A stretch of 64,000 bases of DNA from CAZMZW01 sp964571135 (GTDB lineage: Bacteria; Chloroflexota; Anaerolineae; Anaerolineales; Anaerolineaceae). The notes beneath the pieces were generated by a model that did no database searches, was not told the origin of the DNA, and saw only the letters and a list, made by a program, of their open reading frames with translations. The number at the start of each line of letters is the position of its first letter. Position 1 is the stretch's first letter. The translations under genes were made by a program, and so were the position numbers. Of this stretch, positions 60,868-64,000 are shown piece after piece. The stretch covers positions 62,001 through 126,000 of the forward strand of contig CAZMZW010000007.1 of the NCBI GenBank assembly GCA_964571135.1. The letters run 5' to 3'.

Positions 60868-62583
60868 TCATGGGAAAGAACAATAAGGAGTAAGGTCAAA
60901 ATTGGATTGAATTAGCATGTTATCAACAGATAATACAATGTTGTACCCATCAACCTGGCATATCAGCATGTGGCTTGATAAATTCTCTTTCGCAAATCCT
61001 ATCCAATCAGAACCCCAGAATATGTACATTGTCTGTATATCCGCGCGGTTATCTTTTAGGTCTTCCCAAACCTGGTTTCCATAAGTTTTAATGGCTCCAT
61101 AATTTCCCCGCGCGAAATATCCCCAGTTTAAGGTTAAATTGTTTTGGCGAGCATATAAAGCAACTGGTTCATAAATGGAGTTTACGTTCTCTGGAGGAAT
61201 AAATACAATATGCTGATTAGTTTTAGATGCCGCCTGCCAAAATTCCGCTTGCAAATCAGATTTGTAAGCAACAAAGCCGTTAAATTTTTTTAAGGAATAA
61301 AGCGGTTGTATGTCGATTAATTGAAGCACCAGTACCAGGAATAGTAATGGCATTGCATATCGTAAATTACGAATAATGCTGATCAAGCCAAACAACACCA
61401 AAAAATAGAACACTGGCCAAATAAAACGCCCGCACGCACGAAATATTGAAAATAGAATAGGGATAAATTCAGGACTTTCAATAACCCATAATGATTGAGC
61501 ATTTAAATAAGCTTCATTCGAAAGCGCGAATAAACTAAACATTATGGAAACAAGCACAAAGGGTAGGACGAAGTGCTGATGGCGAGGCGAGTAATCTTTT
61601 TGAAGATACAAAATCAAAGCAATTGGCAAAAGCAAAAAATTACCTAACCCTAAATAGCTGAAACCCTCATATTGTCTATCTGTACCGGCTGGCATTTGCT
61701 TGAGTATTGAAGAATATTTGCCAGGATTGATAAACCCATTCAGGTTCCAAGAATAATTTCCAAAAAATACTTCTGCCACTTTATCACCAGCATCCAAACT
61801 GATTAGGCCAATACAAAAACCAATCAAAAGTATCACACTAAACCCCACAAGCACATCCAAGATCAGCATCCGCTTATTTTTTTCCCTCTTATAGCGAAAA
61901 AACAAACTGATTACCCACAAAGGTATCAGCATAGCTACAAAATAGGGGTGTATTAATACTGTAACTGCTAATAAAACGATCCAGGCGCCGCGCCACAATT
62001 TATGGCGATATTCCAGAATAATAAACCAAACCGCTGCCAGTAAAACCCATTGGGCGGTTAAAGAATCATGGAAAAAAAATCGAAGGATCAATGGCGGGGA
62101 AAGTACGAGTAATGATGCTCCTAGAATTTTATTAAAATGTGAGGTAGTAAACTCGCCCAGAATTAGCATTCCCATAAGCATTTGACCAATTACCGAAGCC
62201 AGCCCCCATATCCCCAGGTATTGGAAGTTCTGTTTCATCAGGGGTGAAAATAATTTTAAAGGAATCGCAAATAGTGGAATCGAATCCGTGAAGATGAGAG
62301 AAGTTCCAAAGGGGTAACCATAGGCGTCTATGCGGCCTAAGGGAAAATGCCAGGGCTCTTGTCGGAACCATTCCCAGCCGATTTGATGTTGAAAAACATC
62401 TCCACCGGTTGAATAAATCCAGTTCACATTGGTGAAATAAAGAGGGTAGCGGCCATAAAGGAAAAGAAACCAGCCTAACCCACAAAAAATGCTGATGGAA
62501 ATTATCAACAGAAATTGGAGAAAACGCGGAGAGAGTTTGTGGTGAAGCAAGCTATTGACTTGGTGAATTTTGCTTTTTATCAT
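60868..62583 (-). CDS. Large polytopic membrane protein (DUF6311/YfhO-like)
   Basis: 571 residues from ATG 62583, with AAGGA ten bases upstream. About eleven helices with a first outer loop YSTGGDVFQHQIGWEWFRQE followed by PWHFPLGRIDAYGYPFGTS, a layout seen in large GT-C-like membrane proteins. A soluble C-terminal domain of about 140 residues follows with VAFIPPENVN-type sequence (HIVFIPPENVNSIYEP). It is probably a glycan-modifying enzyme. The family name is tentative. Confidence 0.65.
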   Translation of the reverse strand: MIKSKIHQVNSLLHHKLSPRFLQFLLIISISIFCGLGWFLFLYGRYPLYFTNVNWIYSTGGDVFQHQIGWEWFRQEPWHFPLGRIDAYGYPFGTSLIFTDSIPLFAIPLKLFSPLMKQNFQYLGIWGLASVIGQMLMGMLILGEFTTSHFNKILGASLLVLSPPLILRFFFHDSLTAQWVLLAAVWFIILEYRHKLWRGAWIVLLAVTVLIHPYFVAMLIPLWVISLFFRYKREKNKRMLILDVLVGFSVILLIGFCIGLISLDAGDKVAEVFFGNYSWNLNGFINPGKYSSILKQMPAGTDRQYEGFSYLGLGNFLLLPIALILYLQKDYSPRHQHFVLPFVLVSIMFSLFALSNEAYLNAQSLWVIESPEFIPILFSIFRACGRFIWPVFYFLVLFGLISIIRNLRYAMPLLFLVLVLQLIDIQPLYSLKKFNGFVAYKSDLQAEFWQAASKTNQHIVFIPPENVNSIYEPVALYARQNNLTLNWGYFARGNYGAIKTYGNQVWEDLKDNRADIQTMYIFWGSDWIGFAKENLSSHMLICQVDGYNIVLSVDNMLIQSNFDLTPYCSFP

Positions 62584-62760
62584 GGCTGCTAGATCCTTGT
62601 ATCGTTTCAATCTAGATTATTCTAATGTCGGTAAGCTTTAAGTATATATGAAAAGTATAGGTTTGAATTTGAATATCGTGCTCAAGGACGGATTGCCGAG
62701 GGCAGCCTTTTCTCTGCACACAGAATATGAACGAAGTTTTAGGTGGATGTTTACCTTTTT

Positions 62761-62871
62761 GAAAAATGCATCGGCTGCGTCGTGGATGATTTCTTTTGTC
62801 CTGTCGGTGGAGCGGTCGGCATCCAGGTGTTCTCACTCCGGGGAGAAAAACCGCCTTTTTCGGGGATCTAA
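62761..62871 (+). pseudogene. 3'-end relic of a polyferredoxin gene
   Basis: Translation EKCIGCVVDDFFCPVGG continues to a VFSLRGEKPPFSGI end and a stop, matching the last residues of the polyferredoxin at 55663-57219 (KCIGCGVCEFHCPVGG to YSLPGDRPPLSGI). I count 22 of 35 identical residues. The third cluster cysteine is replaced by Asp, and nothing upstream is homologous. The remaining parts of the 62584-63156 gap show no other gene. Confidence 0.85.
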
Positions 62872-63156
62872 GGGTAATCACCCGATAAATATGGTTTTTC
62901 GCTAATATCAAAGTTAAGGGGGACTGCAATCTGTTGGGGGCTATTTTATTAATGAATAACTTTCTGAGTTCAAATTTGATCATTTGGTCCAAACAGTTCG
63001 TATTGTCTGTGCAATTTAACCGTGGTTGCACCAGCAGAGTATCTGAGATGGCAACTCGGAATTGAATAATAATTGGTAGGGGCGGCTTGTTCACAGTGAG
63101 GTAAAAGTAGTATTATGGAGTCACTGAATGATACCCGCGCGTATCGGAGAAATGAT

Positions 63157-63876
63157 ATGGCATTAAAGACAATCAATCAAAAGGCGGTTCAAAAACTAAA
63201 TTCCAAGCAGTGGATTCGTTTGATCATGGCTTATCTATTTATACCCGTGGTTCTGTTCATTTGTGGATGGGATTACCGTTGGTGGCAGGCATGGGTTTTT
63301 TCATTACTTATCTTTACGGCGGGAATTGGAGGGCGCATCTGGGCGGAACGACGACATCCGGGACTATTAATGGAAAGGGCAGGATTTGAAAGCGCATCCG
63401 GAGTAAAGCCATGGGATAAAGTGCTAGCTCCGTTGATGGCGTTGAGTTTGTCCTTCCCGCTTGTCATTGTGGCAGGACTAGACCACCACTTTGGTTGGTC
63501 ACCAATATTTCCGACATGGTTAAACCTTATTGGCTTGATCTTGATAATTCTTGGATACTCCTTCGCCTCATGGGCGTTGGCAGAGAATCGTTTTTTCTCA
63601 GGCGTAGTTCGTATTCAGGCGGATCGAGGCCATATGGTGTGTGAAAGCGGTCCTTACCGGATCGTACGGCATCCAGGCTATGCTGGGAATGTTTTGGCGT
63701 TACCGGGTATTGTGCTAGCCTTAGGTTCGGTTTGGACGCTCATTCCGGCAGCGATTGCGCTGATTATCACCGTAATCAGAACCTTTCTGGAAGACCAGAC
63801 TCTAAAGGAAGAGTTACCAGGATATCGGGACTATGTAAACCAGGTACGCTATCGGTTAATTCCAGCGATTTTCTAA
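63157..63876 (+). CDS. ICMT/PEMT-type membrane methyltransferase, second copy
   Basis: 239 residues from ATG 63157, chosen for the GGAG box nine bases upstream and because it aligns with the paralogue at 24121; an ATG at 63115 is possible. The SAM-site signature RGHMVCESGPYRIVRHPGYA and the end EDQTLKEELPGYRDYVNQ, cited by their GPYxxVRHPGY and EDQTL...PGY motifs, are conserved with the paralogue. Five helices. The substrate is unknown. Nothing recognisable follows to the window end. Confidence 0.85.
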   Translation: MALKTINQKAVQKLNSKQWIRLIMAYLFIPVVLFICGWDYRWWQAWVFSLLIFTAGIGGRIWAERRHPGLLMERAGFESASGVKPWDKVLAPLMALSLSFPLVIVAGLDHHFGWSPIFPTWLNLIGLILIILGYSFASWALAENRFFSGVVRIQADRGHMVCESGPYRIVRHPGYAGNVLALPGIVLALGSVWTLIPAAIALIITVIRTFLEDQTLKEELPGYRDYVNQVRYRLIPAIF

Positions 63877-64000
63877 ATGGTCTAATTAATGTAAAGCTGG
63901 AAACATACTGCCAGACCTTTTTTAGAATTCTTGTTATTATCCATATTTATATGATATACAATTAATTTACAGTATATTCCCTGGATAGTCATTTCCACTT

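Overview
The window looks like chromosomal DNA from a Chloroflexota bacterium, most likely class Anaerolineae. I infer this from gene content, not from a marker phylogeny. It carries a DUF951 protein beside a site-2-type protease, an NBR1-Ig-like lipoprotein, Os1348-family NHLP-clan small proteins, a MalT-type LuxR regulator with a small partner protein, several DUF4386 membrane proteins and many polytopic GT-C glycosyltransferases. There is no rRNA, no CRISPR array, no intact transposase or integrase, and only two tRNAs.

Layout. 0-5 kb (minus strand) is a housekeeping run: a nucleotide-sugar epimerase (cut by the window edge), a nucleotide-sugar dehydrogenase, type-4 uracil-DNA glycosylase, tsaB and tsaE (t6A tRNA modification), an MGDG-synthase-like glycosyltransferase and DUF951. 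5-8 kb (plus) carries an M50 protease, a TyrA-like protein, a GIY-YIG protein and galK. 8-11.5 kb holds a phosphoribosyltransferase, era, a YhhN protein and a YitT protein. 11.6-15 kb is a tandem pair of AftB-like glycosyltransferases, each followed by an identical 79-bp structured element. 15-19 kb has tRNA-Gly, an NBR1-like lipoprotein, a sensor-like membrane protein and an S41 protease. 19.1-22.7 kb has tRNA-Met followed by two membrane glycosyltransferase genes, each followed by a degraded copy of the tRNA 3' half.

22.9-31.4 kb is ordinary metabolism and transport: an alpha/beta hydrolase, an ICMT-like methyltransferase, an ABC exporter, a YgiQ-type radical SAM protein, deoC, DUF2804 and a DMT transporter. 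31.5-45.5 kb is accessory and rich in local duplication and decay. It has a lipoprotein hydrolase with a duplicated tail, two secreted GH-A hydrolases plus the remnant of a third, a 52-residue membrane protein behind a consensus promoter with a GntR-like operator, a GH3-family protein, and a DUF4386 cluster full of gene-end remnants. 46-48.6 kb is the LuxR/MalT regulator.

48.9-52 kb is the most unusual locus. Four paralogous 44-47-residue peptides end in the same 13 residues although their codons differ. They are interleaved with two Os1348-family small proteins and sit between a DUF5317 membrane protein and a CpsD-like ATPase that has lost its P-loop lysine. A decayed histidine-kinase fragment lies next to them. 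I propose a secreted-peptide (signal or natural-product-like) system.

52-57 kb is a GPH/MelB-type transporter, an acetyltransferase-like protein, and a DUF362 plus polyferredoxin pair. 57.5-64 kb carries more GT-C-type membrane proteins, a relic of the polyferredoxin 3' end, and a second ICMT-like methyltransferase. Recurrent themes are envelope glycosylation and tandem duplication followed by decay.
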